Assembly (NCBI RefSeq): GCF_018982965.1
Contig: NZ_JACBYP010000044.1
Coordinates: 1 to 60,938, forward strand
DNA: 60,938 nt
Direction of reading: 5' to 3'
Origin: Streptomyces mayonensis
GTDB taxonomy: Bacteria; Actinomycetota; Actinomycetes; Streptomycetales; Streptomycetaceae
Part shown: positions 45,301 through 47,777 of the stretch, in pieces
How the letters are laid out: each line of letters begins with the position of its first letter
Position numbering within the stretch: the stretch's first letter is position 1
Position numbers and translations under genes: made by a program
The notes under the pieces: generated by a model
Told to the model about the DNA's origin: nothing
The model's database searches: none
Seen by the model: only the letters and a program-made list of their open reading frames with translations

Positions 45301-47777
45301 GCGGGCGGCCAGGACTTGGACTCGGTCGGGAACTGCTCGTAGGGCGGCGGGGCGTCGACGTCCGGGTCGATGGCGGTCCCGGACCTGGTACCGGGGTCGG
45401 TCCCGGACTTCGTGCCCGGTTCCGTGTCGGACTTGGTGCCGGGCTCCGGCTCGGTGATGTGCGGACCGGACTGACCGGAGCGATCGGTCTGCTCGGACTC
45501 CGGGGTGCGGATGTCGTCCGGTCCGGCGGCGGGACGGCCGGGCGGGGTGGTCTGCTGCCGTTGCTGCGAGGCTGCGTGCGGGGCTCCGGGGATCGGCGAG
45601 GCGGCGTGCGGGGCTCCGGGGGCCGGCGAGGCGGCGGCCGGCTGTGCGGGAGCGGTGGCCGGTGGTGCGAGGTGCGCTGGCGGGGGCGCCTGTTCCTGCT
45701 GGCCCGGGGTGGGCCGCCCTGTCCCGTGTGTGGCGGACTCCGGGTTGGCGGACTCCGGGGTGGCGGACTCCGAGGTGATGGGGCGCGTCTCCCGCCCCGG
45801 CAGGGGTTCCTGCTCCGGTCGGCCGGGTGCGGGCGTCGTTCCGTGCGTCGTGGGGGACGCTTCCGGAGTGGTCGTGCCGTCCTCGGCGTTCTCCTCCGCA
45901 GTGGCCGCGTCGGCACGGGCCGTGGGGGTGTCGCCGTGGGCCGCCGACCGCCGGTGTTCGGGCGTGCTCCGGGATTCGGGGTCCCCGGCGGGCTGCGAGC
46001 CCTTCGAGACGGCGGGGTCGTCCCCGGTGGCGTCCTCGCGACCGGTGAGCGGAGCGTTCGTGTCGGCGTCGGCTCCGGGGCTCCACTCTGCCGACCGGGC
46101 CGGAGGAAGCCCCGGGGCGGACGACGACACGGTGGCGGGCTTGCCGCCCGGCAGGCCGTTGTCCGTGTCGCCGAGCGGGGTGTGCTCCGCCGGCGTCGTC
46201 ACCGGGGGGTTGAGCGTGCCGGCGACGGTGTCGGCGTCCGGGGACTGCGAGGCCGGATGTGTGCCCGGGAGAGGACCGGGGGGCACGGCCGGGGTGTCGC
46301 TGTCGACGTCGGCCAAACCGAAGTCCCTCTGGGGCGCCGGTTCCGGGTGCGGGCTCGACGGGGTGGGGAAGGACGGTTTGAGGCCCGGTGCCCCGGCGCC
46401 TGCTGCCAGCGCTCCCGCACCCGCTGCCCCGGCGCCCGGCAGCGCACCGGGGAGGACGTCGGGGACCGACGACACGGACGAACTGGACGACGCGAACGAG
46501 GCCGTGCTGAACGTGGAGTCGACGGAGGAGGCGGACGAGACCGACGAAGCGTCGCTGGCGACCGAGGCGGCGTCGCTGAAGTCGTCGACGGACGACGCGG
46601 CGTACTCGGAGCCGTACGACGGCGCGGCCGGTGTGTAGGGACTGTCCCAGGTGTCGCTGGTGGCAAGGCTGCCCGGCCCGGCCAGGGGGCTGCTGTCGAC
46701 GTCGGACAGGGGGTCGGCGGCGGAAGAAGAGGGAGCCGGGACGGCAGCAGTGGCGCCGTCGTACCCGGCGCCGTCCTCGTACCCGCCTTCACTGTCGAGG
46801 TCGTCCGGCAGGTGGTTGAGGTCCGCGGCATCGAGTCGGTGGTCGGCGACGAACTTGTTGTGCACCCACTTCCCGCCGAACGCCGCGCCGTCGGAGGCCG
46901 CTTCGAAGACGATGCCCGTGATGCCGGCGCTGACGAACGTGCCGGGACTGACCACGAACGCGCCGGTGAAGGCCAGACTGGTTATCCCCACGGCCAACGT
47001 CTCGGCCTGACCCTCGTTGACGAAGGCGACGGGAAGTTCGGCCACCTCCTTCCAGAACAGGTCGTCCTTCTTGAAGATTTGGTTGATTATGTGTCCCGCG
47101 AACCGGGCGCCGAGGTCCCCGAAAAGCCCCGCGAACGCGCCCATGACGAACGACTGCGCGACTCCCTTCCAGTCGATTTCCTTGAGGCGGCGGTCCGGTT
47201 CGTCCGGCACGGACATGGCCAGCACACTTGCCCCCAAGTGCGTCAACGCCTCTTCGATCGCCTCCAGCACCACGGACAGCGGCGTGGGCACCGCCTGGCT
47301 CATCCGTTGGTAGATCAGCAGGATCGTGAGCGCGGTGCGTGCCTTCTGGGCCGCCGCCTCGGTGAGTGACGTACCGCCGGTGAAGACGGCCAGGGCGGCG
47401 ATCAGCGCAAGCTCGATGTGCATGATGATCAGCTCGATGAGGATCTGGTACTTGCCCTCGGTGAGCTGGATCGAGCGGTCCACCTGTCTGTCGGCGATTT
47501 TCCGGATTTCCGCGGACAGGTTGGCCAGGTGGTTCTGGCCGTTGTCGTCGACGAAGGTTTTCATCGCGCCGATGAACTGCTCGGCGACCTGGGGCGGGAG
47601 GGATCTCCCCGCGGCGGTGATCGCCTCCTTCATCATCGCGGACAGGTCGTCGATCTCGGTCGCCAGCTGTTGGTAGGGAACGCGGCTCGCGTAGCCCCGG
47701 TCCTCGTCCCCCATGGGGGGCGGGCCCACCCAGGCGGTGAGGTACCCCTTGTCGGAGGCCGAGAAGGTGATCGCCAT
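18327..47777 (-). CDS. Giant modular T7SS-associated protein, 9,816 residues
   Basis: One uninterrupted frame of 29,451 bases. The ATG at 47777 directly abuts the stop of the upstream WXG-like gene (TGAATG). Module order by eye: T7SS effector-type helical N-terminus (~1-335); disordered linker; two ~900-residue modules with His-Gly and Cys (His1289/Cys1336, His2331/Cys2378); beta-rich region (~3125-4895); OTU-like protease (Cys5115, His5396); five helical+ART-like modules (~5485-9050) interleaved with two further His/Cys modules (His6179/Cys6223, His8366/Cys8410) and one decayed copy; a helical C-terminal region. From memory, databases name such proteins after a lonely Cys domain. I expect it to be an exported toxin or surface protein, but function is inferred. 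Linkers are Pro/Thr/Ser/Glu-rich. I noticed no in-frame TTA codon. Confidence 0.93.
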   Translation of the reverse strand: MAITFSASDKGYLTAWVGPPPMGDEDRGYASRVPYQQLATEIDDLSAMMKEAITAAGRSLPPQVAEQFIGAMKTFVDDNGQNHLANLSAEIRKIADRQVDRSIQLTEGKYQILIELIIMHIELALIAALAVFTGGTSLTEAAAQKARTALTILLIYQRMSQAVPTPLSVVLEAIEEALTHLGASVLAMSVPDEPDRRLKEIDWKGVAQSFVMGAFAGLFGDLGARFAGHIINQIFKKDDLFWKEVAELPVAFVNEGQAETLAVGITSLAFTGAFVVSPGTFVSAGITGIVFEAASDGAAFGGKWVHNKFVADHRLDAADLNHLPDDLDSEGGYEDGAGYDGATAAVPAPSSSAADPLSDVDSSPLAGPGSLATSDTWDSPYTPAAPSYGSEYAASSVDDFSDAASVASDASSVSSASSVDSTFSTASFASSSSSVSSVPDVLPGALPGAGAAGAGALAAGAGAPGLKPSFPTPSSPHPEPAPQRDFGLADVDSDTPAVPPGPLPGTHPASQSPDADTVAGTLNPPVTTPAEHTPLGDTDNGLPGGKPATVSSSAPGLPPARSAEWSPGADADTNAPLTGREDATGDDPAVSKGSQPAGDPESRSTPEHRRSAAHGDTPTARADAATAEENAEDGTTTPEASPTTHGTTPAPGRPEQEPLPGRETRPITSESATPESANPESATHGTGRPTPGQQEQAPPPAHLAPPATAPAQPAAASPAPGAPHAASPIPGAPHAASQQRQQTTPPGRPAAGPDDIRTPESEQTDRSGQSGPHITEPEPGTKSDTEPGTKSGTDPGTRSGTAIDPDVDAPPPYEQFPTESKSWPPAPDSDPPPPYEPVPTESGALPTDAHPVAPLSAKSAVQPVLPDVSLDSFDSFDDGVLSAREPAEMPGLSSAPGSPEPLDVIADRETDAHGPDPMDLDDSPPSDELHHQQLLVDVLGPGIGSSRQYPVLLDALARIDRLRRADPALRAGPLDLDAVTRRVLLLDPADPVTNTLRGDLLRLAMEPETQQMTGLARLAAFHLELWGVRSGTHALVSPEGRFRGRNWTGTALPHWDPTSTGEVTLRTGEAPQYAEAQPARWHRPGGPEPYVVVADGDHEHVVVRGDAGPPRRVPIDVFAELVALDLELSGLPTDTPVVLIVSGAGNGEQKLPRQVADRIGRDVWAVNGHVSVEPQDDPSLPFVPSLTFAKGLSPADWILSTPGLVRDPAESENAPAWENEVQSHTIVMDGKQIGRGLFTDSEAPRRVRTLRYALSATELWHLDPVTREWTKDSEAVPFAGKPAYLHAAHGTAGTTAAPTKTDPSHHSQGPATGGMLKRRPSLARLPKDHAIVAEACQDAALPGLFRTRRGIKDVFVSDPVGVISEAQHIANETGRTVYAATHPVGVKRRNGKFVHFMYTDSRGRRGRWLEIRPEPAGTVLDDRARAAGLHTDPTQPVSDATRDRTLRLVRALRLTFGTTIEDDSRYGELLAGIGALETLRAADPALRDLTPFTLDLLERAAQAHHVRQHGDQAGPVDIRALLFSAADTVNRQPDSVLSDFVDLPHVTAVARELSAYDASGLDAAAHVLRRPDGSKTVGDAERTALFWARTKALEWESRVSDPDALTARILHLDRPDPALRKNLLGLVTQAAAAGVDVDDLTALGAFHLEALGALSDATLVLGPDGEPVGRNWTSAARKASAVTDHIDMGARSEAGDLRHTGQEDPPWNRPTGSPGYMVWARSEPGHLRMNLPNKFSGRVPYDEIAELLALDRVLGSRPRDTEVVLAVSNTVRETEAAAGATGRGTGGASHPDPRAVISAVLGRATWGAKGTVALLPTGPGRRDPYVTTLLPSVPGARADEEWSRIPGVSPTHRAGGRTDETSEGDFTSEDDVTSEDDVTSEDDATLAAEHESPSEAPETPVAPDGLLEPAAARTPTTDTETTDTDEVRSGHETPSPDRPAGAVAEEQVQTPPQPTPEELLRYQELLTDVYGSGTLPDHEYSAVLDALARLDRLRPVDPMDELFGRSPLDLDTMARDVLLLDEAGPVTREHHKELFRVATHPGTRQAHNLAFLSAFHLADQGALSQRYSRTANGGRPPGRDWTTRSITDLDLTTTGRTVLGSDGRPERQPEVDPAHWHRPGGPEPYVVRADGDAEHIVVRDRHGAPRRAPLEVFAELLALDPELAALPHDVSVVLLPSHAGSGGLKQPRLAAERTGRLVWSANGLVDITPQRDASLPHVVSLRVQSHMVDGTPVTYPTEWIPSPPGLVLDPAEAARAPFWERRTLSHTVVSDGQPVGRAVFGDAEAAFMLTGDRSFAKQTEMWHYNPVTRVFTKDDKPLPFAGRTFYQWSAHGLPGETHIPTEDNPRHVTRRQQTGGMLKRRPSLARRPKDHLLVTTSCFAAVEPGVTRIRRGARDTLAHDPLWFVSEAQHQVNETQREGYGPDRIVVVTQQNGTWVLALETDSKGRRGTWVLLRPEPVGAALDDRARAAGLHTDPTQPASDEVRDRTLRLVRALRLTFGVRIEDDSQYGELLAGIGALETLRAADPALRDLTPFTLDLFERAARELRADGTVSAEPGPDEYRILLDRAAETLRQQPDATLADLVTLPHVHNAARWLGDYSRPELDDEARRVLWADPGVTGIGDIERSRALWARVKALEWWDRTPDLATLTARVLHLENPDPGRLPELFELVMSAAAVGIDLDNPIELAAFHLEQMGALALDTLIHDTNGNPSGRHFTQVPGLAPLKVVDVNPAAVLAEQKGNIGPVRWPRMPWSTDPAPFLVLGELHPTYLHMTLPNGFSAKVPHEEIGELLAWEKSRDSYSPADIIYASWSETFSEQPSPHAAAATGPDAGGGTPAADPATVLSKATGLPVWNSPGAVSLFAPSDPSLPQSLALLPLAAGRRQTAADWSVVHPQGPYAPGSSPADGTVRPASATRAAGNSTDASPQVATPPGDVLEPSLTDNSSSVTAPLPENPFEPSPANSRNTSLPTFDSILRTPHEDVFEPRSLKGFDTQLPSLDGALAIQPGDLLEPRPLNGPATAWPSLDRVLEELGGPSPRPAEGTTPSQPTPSQDPAPSQDPTPSQDSTPSQDPTPPQPPPSQPVPPQPALPQLTLTTPDGETAEPDGDPDPTPDPNPAPTPDPSPWYFEHGAMGQIVVARSTADVDFTKERADSWAQQISSGLDLQVPGPQEALRTGIRKAVRDLLLETDPKKWDDILAAGRTLVVDGHLVWLRPVLNGLTSMPTAKGDVSEYPVGFASAASGGDGEREDSWGFDTALFSLVGMAVNGLASVGVVVAPQLRGRSSLSKSRGWRRRVISGRKPFVNALSRFDAGLTMKVFIDGEDATPTAHHQLTVPSRLHVDVPTAYTRDGGDDYRPDEGAPEAERPPPGGRHATAARPSEAREVLQAVNLTPVVAGLHRNLLAAGMPASMAQQVLHKAKMDRAAGFLTEPTARSRYNWWSGGDTSNSIRVTGPLGMKFQGHLRLRRKIDSLQYLGDSQIGTRDDVGAGTTHTTSSSGGSEGGLGAGYNQTGFGGRAPIGSHGDGNTSEDVEATGLVPMFNAALDVSRNAGYSLDASQMSHTVLNDTAPQSRYRAGLELELIALSSTHKVATVREKTVGEISVPQREAAHFVRRTVGPTWTSELRPASAVKEYRQRTDTSDGAGETDTEALDKAAPRHRVPALPGRRRIPSAPTVRPVYRFRMLVGRAKHLLTPHAREPLAMAARKGLGFGVPIALPGAENLQQDLRDAIEQLDVLDVGSENSRKSDWAVADRDLMTFYGRPALEADLDQSLLGEYRTIKVGNRAYEVAAQTIWGSSRTDGPSETTDPASGGRFRMRVNTRAVAGSKVAGNRNTGWKLSSMAGGGLRLEIPEIDHTIAGLHFVTPRVRLQVAGLQAILRRGKKKGTKLSSAPESYRRTETDSDVDEHRYPMAVIWSVRSVRKRRFLGGRVPYVARVVVPTEHAPKQPVTLAEAQKLRATGVRELSSLPPRRQRHLNFSSGAQGLYPVFHLMPELAQLGARQYAERVFPGEMNAAARKAWLDDPSKWPKEIRDLAHPGTLTANFDDSARKVAHEMELPKDGNFKQAMRLKIHVFDYEDLDESRDFENPAESKNVEVEQYAKANQETVTDRSVDNGVGVNVSAGPQFMLGSDAGHEKHPTGPGGRVTVVAKADAVRDWGSSEDETRGRIDITRATYGEPAHTLRASPIFELTYLRWHGNKLIEDTRYLRAENALDLLVPDRRLTDLFAPDPTPTPTPDPTPQSAPGPSPEPKPEPDSAPAPDPTPEPEPEPTPEPEPIRTYVDPDLIPGVAHPEILNADGVLDAINARLRARGVVHTERSPDTAPRPNTLQRSLKKSYSSSGLQTEWHAATNKGVFRWFPVPGPLGSTRYLWVNVTTVRLEKPKTQRSRQRLKLTLRGEGVTAEAEEKETGWSSGGGLDVRARAGNEGGHGGFELGSEYRASRKTADKDTKKTVEIYRANPKDSSEEFEHDVAFRIEMGMSTELPALLTMPSRTVNRIEYMTAGSADRERGLRPFVWYDPGDAPEQLVDGSVRLLVPNHLTEATGRQPRWPIDLTTPRETEVVWKPSESAARPKKLTKPPKLPKITEITEITEITETTETTETTETTEAVQVPGPQDAPESPAGPESPEALENPEPQGPAGTSTPPAPTEPAEPRVTPNPVDPVERSEASARAWETFVTSLHPWTVPAALAIERWAKTTAVRWHEPPSTEVGNPPAVDGLDPITRTAGVVYAHRASSNMMRPRIKELLRHAYSLPMGDQDALVGLELDSADILGPAEGTAIKQRGYTQTDEEPETEEEKSKGGAFHFGPEGGGHANDDTMFGGLPFDIKDWSDSEMRNAALADTDERNKEGTRPYRLYRFGVTAVVRGPHGTVRIKVPRGLYGSLPIDKGTGQLADGLEDDPVLGPFLRPPAPEPGSDPAGEAPAENTPAQDAPAPEAEPSHPTAPAPVAEDTGSEAQPPEPVTPTTEAVEDPAPEAESAESAATTEKPVPAIVPPRSPGVEPEPPASTPEPTAAPEPGPEPQPVVETAPEAPTPAPTVEPDTEAKAPAPESPTAPTVAEPPQQPATPDVPVAAPSDKTGKAKAKASEGGRSKPKEYPASVTAPARGSRIPVPATGGCLLYAVMASNPLYVRSRLPHLASAAPDAYAWLANPDAVRNELRDQAENFSLTRTRDLTSPAYAVQRAMQSVIEAYVTRSKGHLPDHVIGQFRRSTTFDFAERLRSMNRDQRLQHLEHHGVLSIPVWEGLDPDDLDRRYVDALMTSHTAYRDLPPEDARLMAETAAEDVSRPRKFEYLQEHGLLPAPADLDDDALGQLLLTVNATSIAPLDSTELQSFLHVVTDWENQWSANAAEMFLPLVANTFDLWIDATTHRPDGTWANTHMASDNPTQRTEIYYSGGSHYEGSDAPPIPPPAPARPPASDPGPSSDAPGTFHLGPTAPAHRASPTDAVRPFDAPGPAGPSGKGTPSYPAPEKINASPETETAVPVPGPATEEAPWSVSSWRPAGSPGTVRFAAFYQDREWRQLSVRLEFALAGLLGSGIRTTEATRNAVVRLRSELAARYGQERADRAFFESGVLPGDPGRALDRLLAQPPGVRTLDELMAVFARAAYASRELPADLAAALARPAGDRARYAPGSAYRAVHDGRGLRRVGGERGAALRLIQTHAALGASSEELEAFRTALIAWLVPADLASLSEILQASQLAGTGPAGERTTALRDGAGLHRWAAELLRRSSPPSGDPRVEHVVPPHQALYGARMTYSREISPGQDVSLPGDLTDLVSIALRNPDELPDGRGNALYDWLGRTGPAGLRALEQLTPGHLTAIFLYSCNDYRLMKAYLNGQRLGVGFSRRLVRTAVWSRLRRAVQIEEENVIPVILRDLPGVEELFDSMTDAHFEAMSVPGFDPLSDAFAQHAVPTDLAAELRLRSDAFADQIHDQLPLHVDMLVEALEPLPPVEQEVYWGDRGVPGPLDRPEHGPVYGRDFIDMPFPRSTSLAPREAFEFMIRDQRGPSDVHPGLVHVRQRAAARDITPFVAYSHELEATYPPGQRFTQAHRERRQEVVDSDSDDGRLVQFEMLTVHEAEPPPAALPPVRLLGAPDDLLRIATPPASGPWPAPPVLREIRNSDDRFTGVASFDDADWAVRERDYQRLGEGTDFVAWQRETDGHPEASFHPLPGGEGTLYYAGHAGTAGLALRTEDGGVLHDDGSYTGLLLRTLLAGRHFRSITVLACRPGGGFSDPAAARALARRLADATGLPVHVPLGRTAFVDGMPHLLEDAEGRPTTWVTEYPGGRVPPSATVPPSATVPPSAASHASPVRYPDQAQVNADATALAPALAPDDAGSESGTEFGSDASTVVGSEDGAEDATGAGSEDGEEDDTDGREERPPNLASWRITGAPGTPRFTARYPTADWQRLDLRFEHALARLLADRREVFQAVQENLGRTQRFLAERHGREAADRVLVPSSQNPAPDTSAPHRDDRLAHLLGPDARPSLEELFLAQSDAVFARTGSSATVARTLPGRVGGAGRPLRAVPTGPDANGARYDRHGFREVNGVDGPALWLLQAARETGATAGEMALLRLALIAWAVPAGVHSLHEILRASHHLGMGGPEERGAVALDASRMHNWVRDHLVPWHLVPPASEGGALREDLRAPHERLYSETVRFTGSLANDGLDVPGDLVAMVRELLDPGSTGIDPDSYRQEAAREWLERYGDAGREALRRLAPGHMTALHLYTAADYQLIKAYLKGERLGRGMSRWLVRRMVWKLVSGGGVAQLPLLLRARPGFTGVFQAVKQALRDGDPPQLARARRRLDTIAHDVHAQLPVHIDMIAEALDVLPPVNRPAWWGDRAVPGSVHRPSRTSALHGERQITMPFFRSASLDRDVGLRFAFRYGTPLDGYHAQLTEVARSQGRDISLFSVNFTEVEALYPPGWDFPKQHRSVLLHGSGRRPYAYVQVTDTPAAPGPTTASSPPSAPPHGFGALYADPRWWPAATEYQRALGRFLARKGAVQDAVRDAVRSLFGHLSVHLGPEAAATAFPGLAAGRGTSGSPDERLDDFLRRSDLHTLVEAFTHAVNGLPDGSGRHSLNRLWSERPDLNTHGLPITVADTEPHRPGDSWYRDRHDRLGHLTSEGHAARIEWLLRVHASLPGTDTDSLLGLRTALLADELSRDGHSLAELLEAAQAAGVRADGEPRPADVDAVALYRWTDTAFAPRAPLAADPGGRQVPGADPALGPGLSEQLVLPHQRLYQQRTAWITPWITGGAAEPAAITSLAGLDGGTWNAADLEALPWPTGAAARSRRAALRAWLRRHEGQSLPRTLTAAHATALYLAGGPDAALIDAAVSTAPDAAEQFRRDLAAQAAELVGRGAPDGAYPLVLLRDTRLRSLARQASRTPDGPDRQAVLRSLAGRAGSRAIELAEGARTELTLLAPMVREALSLLPALKGPVYWSGWETGSAEDVATGRPGAVHTRPAGHAVHTSRDQAVRPLTTTQRPAGRHPVVYEVRGSGARDIAPFARAPEQRTALHPDPVRFREVSRELRHDAALGGVHTHVLLEESTGQDAAPAWDRETVTRAIVAPDGSWSGLTAHTAREPDGRPRDVAGPHVRDRFTSHGTAAAEGETEQVALPLDRGTVFFASPGDGHAVRVGSRPSTRRRVGAQLRRLLTGLRRRATVVLGARAAGPLPRTRPDASGHPAAATAASVTGAAYARVPADRVPADGALRGAAQPARDPGQPQPGGSGRLVADPVTLPEEAGFADDLSSSLYADPRWDPASRAWERTLGLALDSDPAVADSARAAVRALHRFRAGQTGDPARAAALLLPDDATGPDPLAALDRLLDPAAGVPLSRLVDAYARGADLIGWFDPTRPTDEDGNHRRDHRDRGLPLGDGPAHIVQQALEQHLALPGMRRADTLAFREALLGRLLPTGRHSLVEILRASHAVGLGDTAERAAVLGDAAHLYTWAERALRPAGRPGAPGPGALRPPHRALYAIGAGRIDAAATGTWTLPDGLADAIRRGEQILAADHDPTALPAREQALLDRTRRHGGSALDGLDESHLTALHLLGGPDAALLGGGPVIPAAHDALTAALDGHAEFPVLLRELPGFRALLDRDPAPSDDRPGALRSAVVRSADLLRARADQHTAAALEALPRLEPVDAPVWWGAWLPGEPPASQQATDALPDAVAVPRLHPVRLSRSAALRALAADRRAGHHPVLYEVDRSSARDISPYAGDPAERTAVHAEPTDFGAVDRTLHTDPETGLRYTLVRVTERTAAPPAVPHQRAADPPYPERDYWNNPWADGRTVTSPGDITTQEIRADGQLVGLASFTAADWSLRAPFYAGLRDATHYTEWSRGPGGIRTASRRELPATGPGRTLFWASHGREDGYTVAGPDGLPSGATPETVGRLLGPDLRAAGFTSITILACDPASSTDLAKTARRAQGIADATGLDVFIHTGPVAPVPVENPDGTPGVAIHLLENSDGTPSRWLRVPPTERSAPTLPDPPFEVVAPVGPTGQATLPGNPWSVSRWRIPGEPDTLRFASLYARQDWRQYSYRYEIALAQHIAARPQTRAVLVDAVLRLHQRLTAIHGPQGADLAFGFAAPAEADDSRAAAPGAALARFLESGPHLAQLMQAFGTAAYGPAPTSLQRSAPGRIGSPHPPHPPGHRGGAYRLAHDDRGFRYAGGTVGQALWLLQAHRLIADPARTFAFRSAVVAWSVLTHRHSLAEVLRASHLAGTGTDEERTVLSRDGARLHLWARRALAPDLGPLPHHAAYGDTTGFYSSYDLQVPGDIWTALSAAVSGAEAPEHLAERVESAREWLERFGEEGRRAFRALAPGHLTAVYRYTGSDHTLFKSFVTDSRFGQAFARWRFGHQVWKLALSDARSGDYFRPELLLNDDELSDVIADLADLGETPDPADLAAVRRRVNRIADRLFDELALHFDMATEALEILPGVNGPVWWGGWLPGTVNEPDPSPLLHDGTLFITRFRSTSERQDLAEVFVSHDAEGKADRHPVIGHVSRSQAPLVAPLAVWPAEREVLYPAGRALPVLTRDVPHNRLTFEPHAALTLTELPPYPPRAYRNADAPGSAPSPADGAAAGRGPLFPPATLGVLRRTGDEAVLDGTRYALHPVAAEPGHTSVAVLLAALGEREPVAGLLPAAEPGRSKAFRKWLADALPDGHVTEEQVPRLDRSATVKLSWLEIAHHPITQRQRTEAVLLGNFLPVADNAIKPAVRLRLLLTVPELAGPDTELPLVPLLTAAVRELGATAAVAEPDGAVAFIGPRAESPAAPDTSAGDTSAGGTSAGGGSPHTADAHRTARSRQQAPVPPSVLLLRDGDQWLVGQPATAVPPSATGPSSARPPGAPGEPDGQRSTRTLHIAQAIDAAPPAVRRRLRELASAPAPDQAPAWVRGRVRYLEQAELFEERLGRHLAGRHDLNDQLGVMTTELFRRADAAGRGHELGSADPSVDGAVGLDRDRIEEVAVSGNLRERMGLLWVAEATTSDLLGISNLNPPGIHAERADRLTAPDLTAYESLAARRDSLTPAERERFARLESALRVPMSPADVRPPLSVAEGALMPDGVLRWIPGAARWNIPMSTALPSAAEATGGLVRAGTSGTTYRLLRQAAHMREEWGLDIDLGLMRLALMAEMLPVGHHSLHEIMRGSQFVLDELRARGTNESSDLDYVDNWGRYWHLAPLSEEELRAHVAVDGLFPDEHALAEMDRPTGDRATGDRTADDRTAGAAGRPPGQEPDPDETAWFLAHLHTLDDILDLLTALGPDTVPDAADGPVAFERLRRLVEEWFRDRGRTPSADDYWNIWQILHNHPRQLPRNP
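19911..19955 (-). repeat. 15-base in-frame tandem repeat, three units
   Basis: CCCGGCGGAGGTGTC on the plus strand occurs three times with one mismatch and encodes DTSAG units in a C-terminal linker of the giant protein. Confidence 0.85.
20628..22265 (-). other. ART-like module 5 (S-x-S and E-x-E present)
   Basis: Residues ~8505-9050. HSLAEVLRASH, then GHLTAVYRYTGSDHTLFK, VWWGGWLPG, RFRSTSERQD and AEREVLYPAG. A sixth helical motif (HHSLHEIMRGSQ) recurs near the C-terminus, around residue 9640, without an ART-like part. Confidence 0.6.
22323..22925 (-). other. Module B2: caspase-like with His8366/Cys8410
   Basis: Residues ~8285-8485. TLFWASHGREDG (His8366, canonical His-Gly) and ITILACDPAS (Cys8410) are 44 residues apart, followed by GIADATGLDVFIHTG. 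Confidence 0.65.
23073..24530 (-). other. ART-like module 4 (degenerate)
   Basis: Residues ~7750-8235. The helical part has HSLVEILRASH. The core is changed in the same way as module 3: SHLTALHLLGGPDAALLG, VWWGAWLPG, no S-x-S, AERTAVHAEP. Confidence 0.55.
25233..26876 (-). other. ART-like module 3 (degenerate)
   Basis: Residues ~6968-7515. The helical part is kept (HSLAELLEAAQ), but the core has decayed: AHATALYLAGGPDAALID, VYWSGWE, no S-x-S, and EQRTALHPD in place of E-x-E. A Cys-less remnant of a B module follows (FFASPGDGHAV, ~7620). Confidence 0.55.
26943..28646 (-). other. ART-like module 2 (S-x-S and E-x-E present)
   Basis: Residues ~6378-6945. The helical part has HSLHEILRASH. The ART-like part has LTPGH-type PGHMTALHLYTAADYQ, AWWGDRAVPG, FFRSASLDRD and FTEVEALYPPG (Glu6913, Glu6915). 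Confidence 0.6.
28873..28923 (-). repeat. 18-base in-frame tandem repeat, nearly three units
   Basis: GCCGACGGCGGGACCGTC is repeated, encoding TVPPSA units in the linker between module B1 and ART-like module 2. Confidence 0.85.
28923..29465 (-). other. Module B1: caspase-like with His6179/Cys6223
   Basis: Residues ~6105-6285. LYYAGHAGTAG (His6179) and ITVLACRPGG (Cys6223) are 44 residues apart. A helix then strand follow (ALARRLADATGLPVHVP), as in caspase-like folds. It is shorter than the A modules but shares their lead-in pattern. Confidence 0.6.
29628..31325 (-). other. ART-like module 1 (S-x-S and E-x-E present)
   Basis: Residues ~5485-6050. A helical part ends in the motif SLSEILQASQ. 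The ART-like part follows: LTAIFLYSCNDYRLMKAYL, then VYWGDRG (Trp where canonical ARTs have Arg in VYRG), PRSTSLAP, and ELEATYPPG near residue 6033. Confidence 0.6.
31563..32480 (-). other. OTU-like cysteine protease domain in the giant protein
   Basis: Residues ~5100-5405. VPATGGCLLYAVMAS aligns with the OTU nucleophile motif (GNCLF-A), Cys5115. About 280 residues later, IYYSGGSHYEGSD matches the OTU catalytic His motif (HY), His5396, in the spacing seen in long OTU domains. Between them is a helical region containing VRNELRDQAENF, as OTU domains have after the first helix. The usual Asp three residues before the Cys is replaced (TGGC). Base composition here is visibly more A/T-rich than in the flanks. 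Confidence 0.6.
33093..38405 (-). other. Beta-rich region of the giant protein, unassigned
   Basis: Residues ~3125-4895. Many alternating polar/hydrophobic strands are broken by Gly-rich patches (GGLGAGYNQTGFGG; VNVSAGPQFMLGSDAG; RARAGNEGGHGGFELGSEYR; FHFGPEGGGHANDDTMFGG) at roughly regular intervals. This suggests a repeated beta-structure, such as sandwiches or a barrel-like element. Pro/Glu- and Thr/Glu-rich spacers interrupt it near residues 4230 and 4590. I do not recognise a family. Confidence 0.5.
33967..34038 (-). repeat. 9-base in-frame tandem repeat, eight units
   Basis: Units GTGGTCTCC and GTGATCTCC on the plus strand encode a run of Glu-Thr-Thr and Glu-Ile-Thr within a linker of the giant protein. 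Confidence 0.9.
39093..41885 (-). other. Module A2: second copy, with His2331/Cys2378
   Basis: Residues ~1965-2895. QWSAHGLPGE (His2331) and TTSCFAAV (Cys2378) are again 47 residues apart. The two copies are offset by 1,042 codons at this point and share one nearly identical DNA stretch (40165-40328 versus 43291-43454). Confidence 0.65.
42128..42183 (-). repeat. 18-base in-frame tandem repeat, three units plus a degenerate copy
   Basis: This encodes SEDDVT units in the acidic linker between modules A1 and A2. Confidence 0.85.
42258..44987 (-). other. Module A1: ~900-residue repeat with caspase-like His/Cys pair
   Basis: Residues ~931-1840. Motif LHAAHGTAG (His1289) is followed 47 residues later by EACQDAA (Cys1336). 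A strand-rich stretch (PVVLIVSGAGN) and the anchor MLKRRPSLAR-PKDH lie around them. The His-Gly...Cys order and spacing resemble clan CD (caspase-like) peptidases. It is homologous over its length to module A2. Confidence 0.65.
46773..47777 (-). other. Giant protein N-terminal domain (T7SS effector-type helical)
   Basis: Residues ~1-335 are mostly helical, with WVG near residue 17, a long amphipathic stretch (VAEQFIGAMKTF, then EGKYQILIELIIMHIELALIAALAVF) and Gly/Ala-rich hydrophobic segments (SFVMGAFAGLFGDLGARFAG, then VGITSLAFTGAFVV). This matches the N-terminal region shared by CpnT-like and other WXG100-like actinobacterial T7SS effectors, which mediates export. No Sec signal peptide is present. 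Confidence 0.7.

Noticed and set aside
18327..47777. Nonribosomal peptide or polyketide synthase as explanation for the giant gene
   Set aside because: No condensation, adenylation, ketosynthase or carrier motifs are present; repeats are of a different kind and the neighbours are T7SS genes.
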